Assembly: GCF_000020665.1 (NCBI RefSeq)
Contig: NC_011071.1
Coordinates: forward strand, 362,501-426,500
Source: Stenotrophomonas maltophilia R551-3
Lineage (GTDB): Bacteria > Pseudomonadota > Gammaproteobacteria > Xanthomonadales > Xanthomonadaceae
DNA length: 64,000 nucleotides
Reading direction: 5' to 3'
The position numbers and the translations under genes are program-made. Each line of letters begins with the position of its first letter. Within the stretch, counting starts at the first letter, position 1. Shown here piece by piece: positions 19,262 through 28,826 of the stretch. The notes below the pieces were generated by a model. The model was not told the DNA's origin. It searched no databases and saw only the letters and a program-made list of their open reading frames with translations.

Positions 19262-19990
19262 ATGATGCGCCAGCACACGCGCGTGATCGGATGGCTGCTG
19301 GCGCTGCTGGCGATGGCCGGTTTCAGCGCATTGGGGCTGTGGCAGCTGCAGCGCATGCATGCCAAACAGGCAATGTTGGATGCGCAGGGTCCAGCCGTGG
19401 CACAGGCGCTGCCACTGGCGCAGGCTCTGGCGCAGGCTCTGGCGGCGCCCGGCGCGTTGCACGGCGTGGCCGACCACGGCCGCTTCCTGCCCGGCGTGGT
19501 GCTGCTGGACAACCAGACCCGGCATGGTCGCGCCGGGGTGAAGATCTATCGTCCGTTCCGCAGTGACGGAGGCAGCGTGCTGCTGGTCGATCTCGGCTGG
19601 CGCGCGCTGCCGCCGGATCGCACGCTGCCGGATGTGCCGGCGCCGCCTTCGCCAGTGGCCGTGCGCGGGCTGCTGGCGCCGCCGCCGTCGGCGGGACTGG
19701 CACTGGGTCCCGCATTCTCCGCAACCGATGAGGCCGGGCGTTGGCTGGCCAGCCGCTTGCCCGCCGAGGGTCTCGCGCAGGCGCTTGGCCTGCCGGCATT
19801 ACCCGACCGCGTGCTGCGGCTGGATCCGGCGCTGCCGTTCGGCGACGAACGCGATCTGGACCTGCTGCCGAACACGCTGCCGCCGCAGCGCCACCTGGGC
19901 TACGCCGTGCAGTGGTTCGGGCTGGCGCTGACCGTGCTGGTGGTGGCGCTGGTACTGGAATGGCGCAGGAGGCGCCCCATCGCCCGGTAG
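19262..19990 (+). CDS. SURF1 family cytochrome oxidase biogenesis protein
   Basis: A 242-residue member of the SURF1 family, which helps deliver heme a to oxidase subunit I. It has the expected two-helix topology: an N-terminal helix (GWLLALLAMAGFSALGLWQLQR) and a C-terminal one (GLALTVLVVALVLEW), with a periplasmic domain between containing LLVDLGWRA. Two adjacent ATG codons could start it; the first was taken. The stop codon comes from the GTAG head of a SMAG repeat. Confidence 0.88.
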   Translation: MMRQHTRVIGWLLALLAMAGFSALGLWQLQRMHAKQAMLDAQGPAVAQALPLAQALAQALAAPGALHGVADHGRFLPGVVLLDNQTRHGRAGVKIYRPFRSDGGSVLLVDLGWRALPPDRTLPDVPAPPSPVAVRGLLAPPPSAGLALGPAFSATDEAGRWLASRLPAEGLAQALGLPALPDRVLRLDPALPFGDERDLDLLPNTLPPQRHLGYAVQWFGLALTVLVVALVLEWRRRRPIAR

Positions 19991-20050
19991 TGCCGGCCGC
20001 TGGCCGGCAATCCCTCGGTTTCCTGGGGGCCGGCCAGCGGCCGGCACTAC
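19987..20050. repeat. SMAG dimer at the SURF1 stop codon
   Basis: GTAGTGCCGGCCGCTGGCCGG plus the inverted copy CCGGCCAGCGGCCGGCACTAC. The first TAG is the SURF1 stop codon. Confidence 0.9.
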
Positions 20051-20086
20051 CGGCATCCCTTTCCCAACCATGAGAAAATGCCCCGC

Positions 20087-20656
20087 ATGAACACTGCTAC
20101 GTCCCCGCAGGCGCGCGGCTCCGGCCGCCGGACCCTGGTGCTGCTGTTTGCCGTGTTCTTCGGGGCGATGGCGCTGGCCGCCGTGCTGCGCTTCACCGGC
20201 TGGCAGCCGACCGGGCACCGCAATGCCGGCCAGCTGCTGAAGCCGCCGGTCGACCTGCGGCAGCAGGCTCCGGCCCTGGCCAATGGCCAACCCTACCCTT
20301 GGAACCCCGAGGCGCGTACCTGGCGTCTGCTGGTGGCACCGGCCGGGGCCTGTGATGCGCAGTGCGTCACTTTGTCGCAGGGACTGGGCAAGGTGTGGCA
20401 GCTGTTCGGCCATAACGCCGATAATGTCGAGATTCTGTGGCTGGGAACGCCACCGGCGTCGATCGCCTCGCTGCCCGCGTTGCGGCCGCTGGCTCCGTCG
20501 CCAGCCCTGCGCGCGGCGTTGCCGGGCGTCGATGATCCGGCGGGCCTGCCGGTCTACGTGATCGATCCGAACGGCTTCGTGATCATGCGTCATGCCCCGG
20601 GCAGCGACCTCGGTGGCCTGCGCAAGGACATGGCCACGTTGCTGAAACTGAAGTGA
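20087..20656 (+). CDS. SCO-like thioredoxin-fold protein of the cox locus
   Basis: A 189-residue membrane-anchored protein. One N-terminal helix (about 17-37) is followed by a domain with a CxxxC pair (CDAQC, about residue 87) and a late histidine (MRHAPGSD), the arrangement of SCO1/SenC copper-binding proteins. Overall similarity to SCO is weak by eye, so a CuA-assembly or thiol-reductase role is inferred from these residues and from its place between SURF1 and ctaA. An ATG 9 nt upstream is an alternative start. GAAAAT lies 7 nt before the chosen ATG and there is no ribosome site. Confidence 0.7.
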   Translation: MNTATSPQARGSGRRTLVLLFAVFFGAMALAAVLRFTGWQPTGHRNAGQLLKPPVDLRQQAPALANGQPYPWNPEARTWRLLVAPAGACDAQCVTLSQGLGKVWQLFGHNADNVEILWLGTPPASIASLPALRPLAPSPALRAALPGVDDPAGLPVYVIDPNGFVIMRHAPGSDLGGLRKDMATLLKLK

Positions 20657-20666
20657 GTCCTGTTTG

Positions 20667-21830
20667 ATGAGCCTTTCCGCGCGTCCGGCGCTGCACCGCA
20701 ATTTCCACCGCCTGGCGTGGTTCGCCATGATCATGACTGCGAGCACGATCATGTTCGGTGCGTTCGTGCGTCTGTCCGATGCCGGCCTGAGCTGCCCGGA
20801 CTGGCCGACCTGCTATGGGCAGGCCACCTGGCCGCAGCATGTGGAAGAGACCCTGGGCCACCCGGCGACGGAGATCCGTCCGCTGGAAACGCACAAGGCC
20901 TGGCGTGAGCAGGTGCACCGCTTCCTGGCCGGCGCGCTGGGCATCGAGATCCTGACCCTGGCGCTGCTGGCCACGCGCAAGCGGCGATTCGGAAGCACGG
21001 CGGTGGTGACCGCCTGCGTGCTGGTGGCCGCCGGCATACCGCTGTACATGATGGGCTGGCATGGCACGGCCAGCGCCCTGGCGCTGATCGGCGAGGCGAT
21101 CCTGCTGATCGCCGCGCTGCGCTGGAGCAACATCGACCTCGCCCGCGCTGCGTTGCTGACCTTGGCGGTGGTGATCTTCCAGGCCCTGCTGGGCATGTGG
21201 ACGGTGACCCTGCTGCTGAAGCCGGTGGTGGTGATGGGCCATCTGCTGGGCGGCATGCTGATGTTCGGCCTGCTGGTGTGGATGGCGTGGCGCGCCACGC
21301 ACATGCCGATCACCCTGGCCGAAGCACCGAAGCTGAAGTGGCTGCTGCGCATCGGCGTGGCGGTGCTGGTCACCCAGATCGCACTGGGCGGTTGGGTCAG
21401 CGCCAACTACGCGGCGCTGGCCTGCGGCGGCGGCAGTGCCTCGCTGGACAACTTCCCGCGCTGCGCCAACCAGTGGTGGCCGCAGCACAATTTCGTCGAG
21501 GGCTTCACCCTGTGGCGCGGCATCGGCGTGGACTACGAAGGGGGCGTGCTGGATGGCGCCTCGCGTATCGCCATCCAGATGGCGCACCGCATGTTCGCGG
21601 TGGTGGTGGCCGTTTACCTGCTGTGGCTGGGCGTGCGCCTGTTCCGGTTGCCGAGCATGCGTGGCTGGGCCAGCGCGCTGATCGCGCTGCTGGTGCTGCA
21701 GGTCACCCTCGGCATCCTCAATGTAAAGCTGGCGCTGCCGCTGGAAGTGGCGGTGGCCCACAACGGCGTGGCCGTTGCCCTGTTGTTCGTGCTGGTCAGC
21801 CTGCTGGCCCGCCTGCGTGCCCCGGACTGA
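20667..21830 (+). CDS. ctaA: heme A synthase (COX15/CtaA)
   Basis: A 387-residue membrane enzyme that oxidises the C8 methyl of heme O to make heme A. Eight membrane helices are arranged in two halves. Paired heme-ligand histidines are seen in [12 protein letters not shown] and GHLLGG in the first half, and in AHRMF and AHNGVA in the second. The [10 protein letters not shown] motif is characteristic of the family. It lies 10 nt after the SCO-like gene and 4 nt before ctaB, so the three are likely co-transcribed. Confidence 0.96.
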   Translation: MSLSARPALHRNFHRLAWFAMIMTASTIMFGAFVRLSDAGLSCPDWPTCYGQATWPQHVEETLGHPATEIRPLETHKAWREQVHRFLAGALGIEILTLALLATRKRRFGSTAVVTACVLVAAGIPLYMMGWHGTASALALIGEAILLIAALRWSNIDLARAALLTLAVVIFQALLGMWTVTLLLKPVVVMGHLLGGMLMFGLLVWMAWRATHMPITLAEAPKLKWLLRIGVAVLVTQIALGGWVSANYAALACGGGSASLDNFPRCANQWWPQHNFVEGFTLWRGIGVDYEGGVLDGASRIAIQMAHRMFAVVVAVYLLWLGVRLFRLPSMRGWASALIALLVLQVTLGILNVKLALPLEVAVAHNGVAVALLFVLVSLLARLRAPD

Positions 21831-21834
21831 TTCC

Positions 21835-22728
21835 ATGTTTTCCAATTACCGCCAGTACTGGGACCTGACCAAGCCCAAGGTCGTCGCCCTCATTGTTTTC
21901 ACTGCCCTGGTCGGCATGGTCCTGGCCATCCCCGGCGTGCCCAGCTGGGAGCAGGTGCGCGCCGGCGTGCTCGGCTTCCTCGGCATCTGGCTGGCGGCGT
22001 CGGCCGCGGCCGCGATCAACCAGCTGCTGGATGCGCACATCGATGCGCAGATGGCACGTACCTCGTGGCGGCCGCTGGTGGTGGGCAAGGTCAAGCCGTG
22101 GCAGGTGCTGGTGTTCGCCAGCGTGCTGATCGTGCTGTCGATGGTGATCCTGGTGCTGTGGGTGAACCTGATCACCGCAGTGCTGACCTTCGCCTCGCTG
22201 ATCGGTTACGCGGTCATCTACACCGTGTACCTGAAGCGTGCGACCTCGCAGAACATCGTCATCGGTGGCCTGGCCGGCGCGATGCCGCCGATGCTGGGCT
22301 GGGCCGCGGTGACCGGCATGCAGGGCTCGTCGGACTGGGCGTACTCGTCGCTGCTGGTGCTGATCATCTTCATCTGGACGCCGCCGCACTTCTGGGCGCT
22401 GGCGATCTTCCGCCGCGAGGATTATGCCAAGGCGGAAATTCCGATGCTGCCGGTGACCCACGGCGTGGTGCACACCCGCAAGCAGATCATGGTGTATTCG
22501 GTGGTGCTGGCGCTGGTCTGCCTGCTGCCTTACCTGGTGGGCATGAGCGGTGCGTTCTACCTGGGCGGCGCGATCGTGCTCAACGCCGTGTTCCTCTGGT
22601 ACGCCTGGCGCATGCTGGACCCGCCGGACGAACTGTTCTCGATGAAGATGTTCTATTACTCCATCGTCTACCTGATGGCGCTGTTTGCGTTCCTGCTGGT
22701 CGACCACTGGATCCTGCCCTGGTTGTGA
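21835..22728 (+). CDS. ctaB: protoheme IX farnesyltransferase
   Basis: A 297-residue UbiA-type membrane prenyltransferase (CyoE/CtaB) that makes heme O from protoheme and farnesyl diphosphate, the step before CtaA. The first Asp-rich motif [19 protein letters not shown] binds the diphosphate through Mg. About nine membrane helices are predicted. It is the last gene of the cox locus and is followed by repeat elements. Confidence 0.97.
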   Translation: MFSNYRQYWDLTKPKVVALIVFTALVGMVLAIPGVPSWEQVRAGVLGFLGIWLAASAAAAINQLLDAHIDAQMARTSWRPLVVGKVKPWQVLVFASVLIVLSMVILVLWVNLITAVLTFASLIGYAVIYTVYLKRATSQNIVIGGLAGAMPPMLGWAAVTGMQGSSDWAYSSLLVLIIFIWTPPHFWALAIFRREDYAKAEIPMLPVTHGVVHTRKQIMVYSVVLALVCLLPYLVGMSGAFYLGGAIVLNAVFLWYAWRMLDPPDELFSMKMFYYSIVYLMALFAFLLVDHWILPWL

Positions 22729-22732
22729 CCTC

Positions 22733-22763
22733 GGGGTCGGATCCCCGAAGGGGCTCTGACCCC
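22733..22763. repeat. GGGGTC-type hairpin, copy 1
   Basis: GGGGTCGGATCCCC and its inverse GGGGCTCTGACCCC. One of five copies in this window of a second intergenic repeat family distinct from SMAG. Confidence 0.8.
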
Positions 22764-22788
22764 GTCTGATCCATGGCGCCAATCCACT

Positions 22789-22855
22789 GTAGAGCCGAGC
22801 CCATGCTCGGCTGAGGGTGGGTTGGAAGAGCAGCCGAGCGTGGGCTCGGCTCTAC
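22789..22855. repeat. SMAG dimer
   Basis: GTAGAGCCGAGCCCATGCTCGG and an inverted CCGAGCGTGGGCTCGGCTCTAC about 20 nt apart. Confidence 0.88.
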
Positions 22856-22919
22856 ACTTGATCTCTTCCAGTGGCGTCGCCATTGCTGTTCCTGACCCCA
22901 AGGAAAGGAGGGAGCAGGG

Positions 22920-23741
22920 ATGCATTCGATCTTCCGCTGGACCACTGCGTTGCTGCTGGCGCTCGGCATGGCCCTTAATGCGCATGCCGATGACACCGCC
23001 GCGCAGATCCGCCAGCATGCCGGTGACCATCGCCTGCTGGTGCTGGGTGAGTTCCACGGTACCCGCGAGACGCCGCTGCTGGTACGGGAACTGATGGAGG
23101 CCTACGCGGCCGATGGTGCACCGGTGCGGTTGGCTTTGGAGCTGCCGACTGACGAGAACGCCGCGCTGGCGACCTATATGGCGTCTGCCGGCACGGCCCG
23201 AGCGCGGGCTGCATTGCGTGGCACGACGTACTGGAACGTCCGCAGCCGGATGCATGACGGCCGCCGCAACGAAGACATGCTCGACCTGATCGAAGCGGTA
23301 CGCGTACTGCGTAGCCAAGGCCGCGACGTGCAGGTGTTCGGCTTCGACCGCGTGCTTCCCGCCGAAATGGCCGGCACCGGCGCGCGTGACCGGGTGATGG
23401 CCGAAGAAGTACGGGCACGAGCGCAGGTGCTGCCGAAGAAAGGGCGGCTGCTGGTGCTGACCGGCAACGTGCATGGCATGCGCACGCAGCCGAAGGCGAT
23501 TGCGTACCCGCCGATGACCGCGCTGCTGAAGGATCTGGATCTTTACAACGTGCGTATCGAGGCGCGTGGTGGGGAAGGCTGGGGATGTACCGCCGTTCAG
23601 CGCTGCGGAGCACGTCAGCTGGGCAGCCATGAAGGTGCATCGCCCAGACTGGATACCGACGCCGACCGTAGTTACGACCTGTGGGTGTGGCTGCCGCGCT
23701 TCAGTGTGGCGCGGCTGCTGGACAGCGCTTCGGTCTGGTGA
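22920..23741 (+). CDS. ChaN/Tiki-like exported protein
   Basis: A 273-residue protein with a signal peptide (cleavage near ALNAHA-DD). The motif LVLGEFHGTRETP near residue 40 and a distal LLVLTGNVHGM (about 180) match the GExHG and NxH pattern of the ChaN (heme-binding lipoprotein) and Tiki-like superfamily. No lipobox cysteine is present. It may bind heme or act as a hydrolase; sequence does not decide. The neighbouring oxidase/heme genes make a heme link tempting, but repeats separate them and they are probably different transcripts. Confidence 0.65.
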   Translation: MHSIFRWTTALLLALGMALNAHADDTAAQIRQHAGDHRLLVLGEFHGTRETPLLVRELMEAYAADGAPVRLALELPTDENAALATYMASAGTARARAALRGTTYWNVRSRMHDGRRNEDMLDLIEAVRVLRSQGRDVQVFGFDRVLPAEMAGTGARDRVMAEEVRARAQVLPKKGRLLVLTGNVHGMRTQPKAIAYPPMTALLKDLDLYNVRIEARGGEGWGCTAVQRCGARQLGSHEGASPRLDTDADRSYDLWVWLPRFSVARLLDSASVW

Positions 23742-23764
23742 TCATCCACGCGCCGTTCAACCGC

Positions 23765-23863
23765 CAGCCGAGCATGGGCTCGGCTCTACAGTAGATCCAC
23801 GCCATGCGTGATGTTTTCCCGCAGCGGCCCACGCGTCCAGTAGATCCACGCCATGCGTGGATG
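23765..23863. repeat. SMAG cluster of three units
   Basis: An inverted CCGAGCATGGGCTCGGCTCTAC followed by two GTAGATCCACGCCATGCGTG units, the second complete and the first truncated. Confidence 0.85.
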
Positions 23864-23873
23864 GATTTGCGGC

Positions 23874-24845
23874 TCAGGGCTTGCGCCGCGCGTACCGCTG
23901 CGCGATCACGCCGCAGACGATCAACTGGATCTGGTGGTAGATCATTACCGGCAGCACGATGGCACCGAGACTGCCGCCGGCGAACAGCACCTTGGCGATC
24001 GGCACGCCGGTGGCCAGGCTCTTCTTCGAGCCGCAGAACACGATGGCGATCTCGTCCTCGCGGTTGAAGCGCAGGCGACGGGCGATGAAGGTGATCAATG
24101 GCATGGCGATGCCGAGCAGCACGGCGGCGACCACCGCCACGGCCAGCAGCGACAGCAGCGGTGTCTTGCTCCACAGCCCTTCGGTCACCGCTTCGCCGAA
24201 CGCGGAGTACACCACCAGCAGGATGGTGGCCTGGTCGGTGTAGCGCAGCAGCGCGCGCTGCTTCTCCACCCAGCCGGCAATCCACGGCCGCAGCAGGTGG
24301 CCGGCCACGAACGGCACCAGCAGCTGCAGCATGATGCCGCCGATCGCGTGCAGCGGGTCGTGCACGCCGCCGGAGGTACCGGCCAGCGCGGTCAGCAGCA
24401 GCGGCGTCAGGAACACACCGAGGATGCTCGACAGCGACGCGCTGCATACCGCCGCAGGCACGTTGCCGCGTGCCATCGAGGTGAACGCGATGGACGACTG
24501 CACGGTGGAGGGCAGGGTGCACAGGAACAGCACGCCCAGGTACAGCTCCGGGGTCAGCAGCCAGCCCGACAGTGGCTTGACCATCAGCCCCAGCAGCGGG
24601 AACAGGATGAAGGTGCAGGCCAGGATGGTCAGGTGCAGCCGCCAGTGCAGCATGCCGCCGATGATCGACTCGCGCGGCAGGCGCGCGCCATGCAGGAAGA
24701 ACAGCGCGGCGATGGCGACGGTGGTGACATCGTCGAGCACGATGGCGGCGGCGCCCTTCATCGGCAGCAGCGAGGCCAGGCCGACGGTGCACAGCAGGGC
24801 GAGGGTGAAGTTGTCCGGTCGCAGGCGCGACCACCAGCGGGTCAT
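23874..24845 (-). CDS. bile acid:sodium symporter family transporter (YfeH type)
   Basis: A 323-residue membrane protein with about ten helices, resembling the SBF-like YfeH/DUF4137 branch of the bile acid:sodium symporter family. Recognisable parts are LLPMKGAAAIVLDDVTTVAIAALFFLHG near the N-terminus and STVQSSIAFTSMARGN in the middle, which corresponds to the ion-binding crossover region. The substrate of this branch is not known. AAGGA precedes the ATG. It follows the DUF442 gene by 28 nt and may be co-transcribed with it. Confidence 0.85.
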   Translation of the reverse strand: MTRWWSRLRPDNFTLALLCTVGLASLLPMKGAAAIVLDDVTTVAIAALFFLHGARLPRESIIGGMLHWRLHLTILACTFILFPLLGLMVKPLSGWLLTPELYLGVLFLCTLPSTVQSSIAFTSMARGNVPAAVCSASLSSILGVFLTPLLLTALAGTSGGVHDPLHAIGGIMLQLLVPFVAGHLLRPWIAGWVEKQRALLRYTDQATILLVVYSAFGEAVTEGLWSKTPLLSLLAVAVVAAVLLGIAMPLITFIARRLRFNREDEIAIVFCGSKKSLATGVPIAKVLFAGGSLGAIVLPVMIYHQIQLIVCGVIAQRYARRKP

Positions 24846-24873
24846 GGTGGGCAGAGTCCTTGGTGCGGAGGGT

Positions 24874-25374
24874 TCAGGGCGAGGTGACCGGCGTGGCCAG
24901 GCGCTGGCGGGTGGCGGCTTCCAGCGACTTCAGGCCGGCACGCTGGCCGAGCTGCAGGGCCTGTTCCGGGCTGGCGTGTTCGTAGCGTGCATTGATCAGG
25001 CCGAGCACGGCACCGGCGCGGTTGCCGGAGGCGCAGTGCAGCAGCACCGGCCCCTGGCTCTGCTGCAGGGCCTGGTGCACGGCACGGATGTTGGCTGCAT
25101 CCAGGCCGTCGGCGCCGGCCACCGGAATGCGTACGTAGCGCAGACCCAGTGATTCGGCCACGCGGGTTTCATCGAAGCCGCGGTCTTCGTCGGGCTGGCG
25201 CAGGTCGATCACGGTGCGCACGCCCTGCGCGGCCAGGGCCTGCAGCTGTGTGGCGCTGGGTTGGCCGCCGGCATACAGGCCGGGGCGGACTTCGTTCAGG
25301 GGCGCGTCTTCGGCCAGGGCCGTCAGCGGCAGGCAGAGCGACAACAACAGCAGGCAGGTCAGACGCAGCAGCAT
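24874..25374 (-). CDS. DUF442-type protein tyrosine phosphatase, exported
   Basis: A 166-residue protein with a signal peptide (LLLLSLCLPLTALA-E). The phosphatase-like core has the P-loop HCASGNRAG, the C-x4-R form usual for DUF442 (beta-lactamase-hydrolase-like) proteins, and a general acid candidate in RQPDEDRG. It is predicted to be periplasmic, which is unusual for a phosphatase and suggests an unknown envelope substrate. GGAGAGGA precedes the start. Confidence 0.82.
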   Translation of the reverse strand: MLLRLTCLLLLSLCLPLTALAEDAPLNEVRPGLYAGGQPSATQLQALAAQGVRTVIDLRQPDEDRGFDETRVAESLGLRYVRIPVAGADGLDAANIRAVHQALQQSQGPVLLHCASGNRAGAVLGLINARYEHASPEQALQLGQRAGLKSLEAATRQRLATPVTSP

Positions 25375-25402
25375 GGTCCTCTCCGTGAAAACGTTCTGCC
25401 CG

Positions 25403-27142
25403 CTACAGGCGCAGTCCGGCCCGCGCTTTCAGCAGCTCGCGCAGTTCGTATTTGTCAGTATCGTCCAGACCCTGTTGGCGCTGCTTTGCCAACAACTCCT
25501 CCAGACGTTGCACCAGCAGCTGTTTCTCCAGCTGGGCCACGGCATCGTGCAGTTCCTGGGTCCACATCGCGTCGTCGCCGGGCATCGTCTGCGCGGCCAG
25601 CGTGTGCAGTGACGCCTGCTCCTCACGCCCGTCGAAGTGCTCCAGCAGTGCGCCGGTGCTGATGTCCGGACGTTGCTCGACCAGGTCCAGCAGCTCCAGC
25701 AGCAGCTCCACGCCCGGCAGGCGCAGGCCCTGGAAGTGGTGCTTGCCGCCCAGCGTCAGCGCCAGCGACGGCTGCTGCAGCAGTACGGCGATCGCGCCGC
25801 GTACCAGGCTGCGCTTGGCCACGGGCTGGATCGCTCGCGAGGGCTGGCGTTGCGGCATCGGTGCGCGCGCTGCCTGGGCATTGCCGCCAAGGCCGGTCAG
25901 CTGCGCCAGCTGCTGCTTCATCAGGTCGCCGAAGGCGCCGTCGGGAATCTGCGCCAGCATCGGCTTTGCGCGCTCGGCCAGGCGCGCCTTGCCATCGAGC
26001 GTGCCCAGGTTGATTTCGCGGGTGAGCTCGTCGAAGAAGAACTGCGACAGCGGCGTGGCCTGTTTCAGGCGTTCGTTGAAGGCTTCGGCGCCTTCCTTGC
26101 GCACGATGGTGTCCGGGTCTTCGCCATCGGGCAGGAACAGGAAGAAGGCCTGGCGGCCATCCTTCATGCGCGGCAGCACCGACTCCAGCGCCTTCCAGCC
26201 GGCGCGGCGGCCGGCGGCGTCGCCATCGAAGCAGAAGAACACATCCGGCGCGTTGCGGAACAGCAGCTCGGCATGGTCCGGCGTGGTTGCGGTACCCAGC
26301 GTCGCCACCGCCTGGGTGACCCCGAACTGGAACAGCGAGACCACGTCCATGTAGCCCTCGACCACGATCAGCCGCTCGATCTTCTGGTTGGCCTGGCGCA
26401 CCTGCCACAGGCCGTACAGTTCGCGGCCCTTGTGGAACAGCGCGGTTTCCGGCGAGTTGAGGTACTTGGGGCCGTCGTCCTTTTCGAACACGCGGCCACC
26501 GAAGGCGATCACCCGGCCGCGGCGGTCGAAGATCGGGAACATCACCCGGTCGCGGAACTTGTCGTAGACGTGACCGCGATCGTTCTTGGAGAACAGGCCG
26601 GCGCGGTCGAGCAGCTTCATCCGCCGCTCGTCCTTGCCCAGTGCATCGCGCAGGCCGCTGTAGCCATCCGGTGCGTAGCCGATCTGGAAGCGCGCGCGGT
26701 TCTCTTCATCCACGCCACGGCCATCCAGGTAGCTGCGGGCCTTGTCGCTGCCCTGCAGGTTGCTCTGGAAAAACTTCGTGGCCGCCTCAAGCGCCGAGTA
26801 CAGCTCGCGGCTGTCGTCCTGCTGCTGGGGGCTGCGCGGATTCTCGCTGCGCGGCACTTCCATGCCTGCGCGCTTGGCCAGTTCATCCACCGCGTCGAGG
26901 AATTCGAGGCGGTCGTAGTTCATCAGGAAGCTGATCGCGGTGCCGTGCGCGCCACAGCCGAAGCAGTGATAGAACTGCTTGGTGGGCGAGACCGTGAACG
27001 ACGCCGAGCGCTCGTCATGGAACGGGCAACGCGCTGCGTATTCCTTGCCCTGTCGCTTCAACGGCACGCGGCTGCCCACCACCTCGACGATGTCGGAGCG
27101 GGCGAGCAGGTCGTCGATGAAAGCGTCGGGGATACGGGCCAT
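25403..27142 (-). CDS. dnaG: DNA primase
   Basis: A 579-residue primase that lays RNA primers at the replication fork. The N-terminal CHC2 zinc finger shows CPFHDE...YHCFGCGAHG (residues 40-65). The TOPRIM domain shows VVEGYMDV (about 265) and the metal-binding DGDAAG (about 308). The C-terminal helicase-binding domain starts near 430. The ATG reading MARIPD is the normal family start. In many bacteria dnaG lies between rpsU and rpoD; here yqeY and yihY lie between rpsU and dnaG and rpoD is not downstream. Confidence 0.97.
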   Translation of the reverse strand: MARIPDAFIDDLLARSDIVEVVGSRVPLKRQGKEYAARCPFHDERSASFTVSPTKQFYHCFGCGAHGTAISFLMNYDRLEFLDAVDELAKRAGMEVPRSENPRSPQQQDDSRELYSALEAATKFFQSNLQGSDKARSYLDGRGVDEENRARFQIGYAPDGYSGLRDALGKDERRMKLLDRAGLFSKNDRGHVYDKFRDRVMFPIFDRRGRVIAFGGRVFEKDDGPKYLNSPETALFHKGRELYGLWQVRQANQKIERLIVVEGYMDVVSLFQFGVTQAVATLGTATTPDHAELLFRNAPDVFFCFDGDAAGRRAGWKALESVLPRMKDGRQAFFLFLPDGEDPDTIVRKEGAEAFNERLKQATPLSQFFFDELTREINLGTLDGKARLAERAKPMLAQIPDGAFGDLMKQQLAQLTGLGGNAQAARAPMPQRQPSRAIQPVAKRSLVRGAIAVLLQQPSLALTLGGKHHFQGLRLPGVELLLELLDLVEQRPDISTGALLEHFDGREEQASLHTLAAQTMPGDDAMWTQELHDAVAQLEKQLLVQRLEELLAKQRQQGLDDTDKYELRELLKARAGLRL

Positions 27143-27202
27143 GGGCAACAGAACGGGGCGCGGCCGCCAGGGCGCGCAGCAGGGGCGGCGGATTCCCCTA
27201 GT

Positions 27203-28147
27203 TTACTCGCTGGCGGTGCCGGGGCTGGCCTGTTCGGCCTCGATCCCGGCCCTGGCCAGTTGCGCCCGTGCATGCTGGCGTTCGTCGATCACCGCAGTCA
27301 TCAGCGCGCCCACGAAGAACACGGCGGTGGCGTAGTAGATCCAGACCAGCGAGATCACCAGCGCGCCCATCGAACCGTAGGCACTGCCCGGGGCCACGGT
27401 GGCGATGTAGACGCCGATGCCATAGCGGCCGAGGGTGAACAGCACCGAGGTGATCGCACCGCCAATAAAGGCCTGGCGCCAGGCCACGCGGCGGTCCGGC
27501 AGGTAGTGGTAGAGGAAGGCGAAGGCCAGCGTGTACAGCAGCAGCGAGGTCAGGTAGCCGATCGCCGGCAGCACCGAGGGCAGCTGCGCAAACACCACCT
27601 GCAATGCGGTGGTGGCGGTCATCGACAGGATCAGCAGGAAGCCCAGCGCCAGCACCACGCCGAACGAGAACACGCGCTTGCGCAGCCAGGCCTTGACGCC
27701 TTCCAGGCGCTGGCCACTGGTATGGAAGATGCGGTTCAGCGCGTTCTGCAGCTGGGCGAACACCGCGGTGGCGCCGATGAACAGCAGCAGCGTGCTCCAC
27801 AGCCCGGCCAATGAACCGACGCTGGGCTGGCTGTTGGCGTTGTGCAGCACGGTGTCGGCGACGCTGGCCACGCTGCTGCCGGCCACCGAACCGATCTGGC
27901 TGATCAGCGTCTGTTGTGCCGGTGGGTACAGCGAGGCGGTCAGCCACAGCAGCAGCACCAGCAGCGGTGCCATCGACAGCAGGGCGTAGAAGGAGACCGA
28001 GGCGGCCTGGGTCAGCACGTCGATTTCGACGAAGCGCTTGGCGACGGCCATCGGGAAGCTGTCCTGCAGGCGGTCAGCGTAGTGGCGAAGCCGTGCGGGA
28101 ATGCCGTGGGGACGCGTGTCGGCGGGGGAGTGCGATTGCTCGACCAT
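27203..28147 (-). CDS. yihY: YihY/UPF0761 family inner membrane protein
   Basis: A 314-residue membrane protein with six to seven helices, containing the family motifs TQAASVSFYALLSMAPLL and FLYHYLPDRRVAWRQAFIGGAI. The family was once called ribonuclease BN, a name now known to belong to another protein; the true function is unclear. No ribosome site precedes the ATG, and TACAAC lies 6 nt upstream, so the mRNA may be leaderless. Confidence 0.9.
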   Translation of the reverse strand: MVEQSHSPADTRPHGIPARLRHYADRLQDSFPMAVAKRFVEIDVLTQAASVSFYALLSMAPLLVLLLWLTASLYPPAQQTLISQIGSVAGSSVASVADTVLHNANSQPSVGSLAGLWSTLLLFIGATAVFAQLQNALNRIFHTSGQRLEGVKAWLRKRVFSFGVVLALGFLLILSMTATTALQVVFAQLPSVLPAIGYLTSLLLYTLAFAFLYHYLPDRRVAWRQAFIGGAITSVLFTLGRYGIGVYIATVAPGSAYGSMGALVISLVWIYYATAVFFVGALMTAVIDERQHARAQLARAGIEAEQASPGTASE

Positions 28148-28200
28148 GGGGATGTTGTAGCAGCCGGGGGTCGAAGGTGCGGTGAAGCGGGTGCATCAAT

Positions 28201-28241
28201 GGGGTCAGAGCCCTTCCGCGATGCGAAAGGGATCCGACCCC
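28201..28241. repeat. GGGGTC-type hairpin, copy 2
   Basis: GGGGTCAGAGCCCTT and its partner AAGGGATCCGACCCC, between yqeY and yihY. Confidence 0.8.
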
Positions 28242-28250
28242 GGCAATGGC

Positions 28251-28694
28251 TTACGCCAGCTGCTGCTTGACCAGCTTGGAGACCAGACCCATGTCGGCCT
28301 GGCCAGCGAGCTTGGGCTTCAATGCGCCCATCAGCTTGCCCATGTCGGTCGGACCGGAAGCGCCGGTCTCGGCGATGGCGGCCTGGATCGCGGCGACGAT
28401 CTCGGCTTCGCCCATCTTGGCCGGCAGGTAGGCTTCGATGACCACGATCTCGGCGCGCTCGATCTCGGCCAGGTCCTCGCGGTTGGCGGCTTCGAACTGG
28501 CTGACCGAGTCCTTGCGCTGCTTGACCATCTTGTCGAGCACGGCGATCACGGCGGTGTCATCCAGCTCGATGCGCTCGTCCACTTCACGCTGCTTGATGG
28601 CGGCGTTGATCAGGCGGATCACGCCCAGCTTGTGCTTCTCGCCCGCCTTCATGGCGGCCTTCATGTCTTCGGTGAGCTGCAGCTTCATGCTCAT
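28251..28694 (-). CDS. yqeY: GatB/YqeY domain protein
   Basis: A 147-residue YqeY-family protein, related to the tail domain of the amidotransferase subunit GatB. It starts MSMKLQLTEDMKAAMKAGEKHKL and contains the family motif IEAYLPAKM near residue 90. The family is thought to bind tRNA but has no proven role. The conserved neighbour is rpsU, 132 nt upstream on the same strand, with a terminator-like hairpin between them that may attenuate transcription. Confidence 0.93.
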   Translation of the reverse strand: MSMKLQLTEDMKAAMKAGEKHKLGVIRLINAAIKQREVDERIELDDTAVIAVLDKMVKQRKDSVSQFEAANREDLAEIERAEIVVIEAYLPAKMGEAEIVAAIQAAIAETGASGPTDMGKLMGALKPKLAGQADMGLVSKLVKQQLA

Positions 28695-28747
28695 GAGGAA
28701 CCTCGTGGTGGTGGTGGGGCGGGGCGGATGCCCGAACCCGGAAACGC

Positions 28748-28778
28748 AAAAAGCCGGCGACGCTCGCGCGTGCCGGCT
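28748..28778 (-). terminator. terminator or attenuator between rpsU and yqeY
   Basis: On the minus strand GCCGGCACGC and GCGTCGCCGGC pair and are followed by five T. It should release part of the rpsU transcripts. Confidence 0.8.
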
Positions 28779-28826
28779 TCGGCTCCATCGCGACAGGCAA
28801 GCCCATCGCAATGAAGATGCGTCCGA

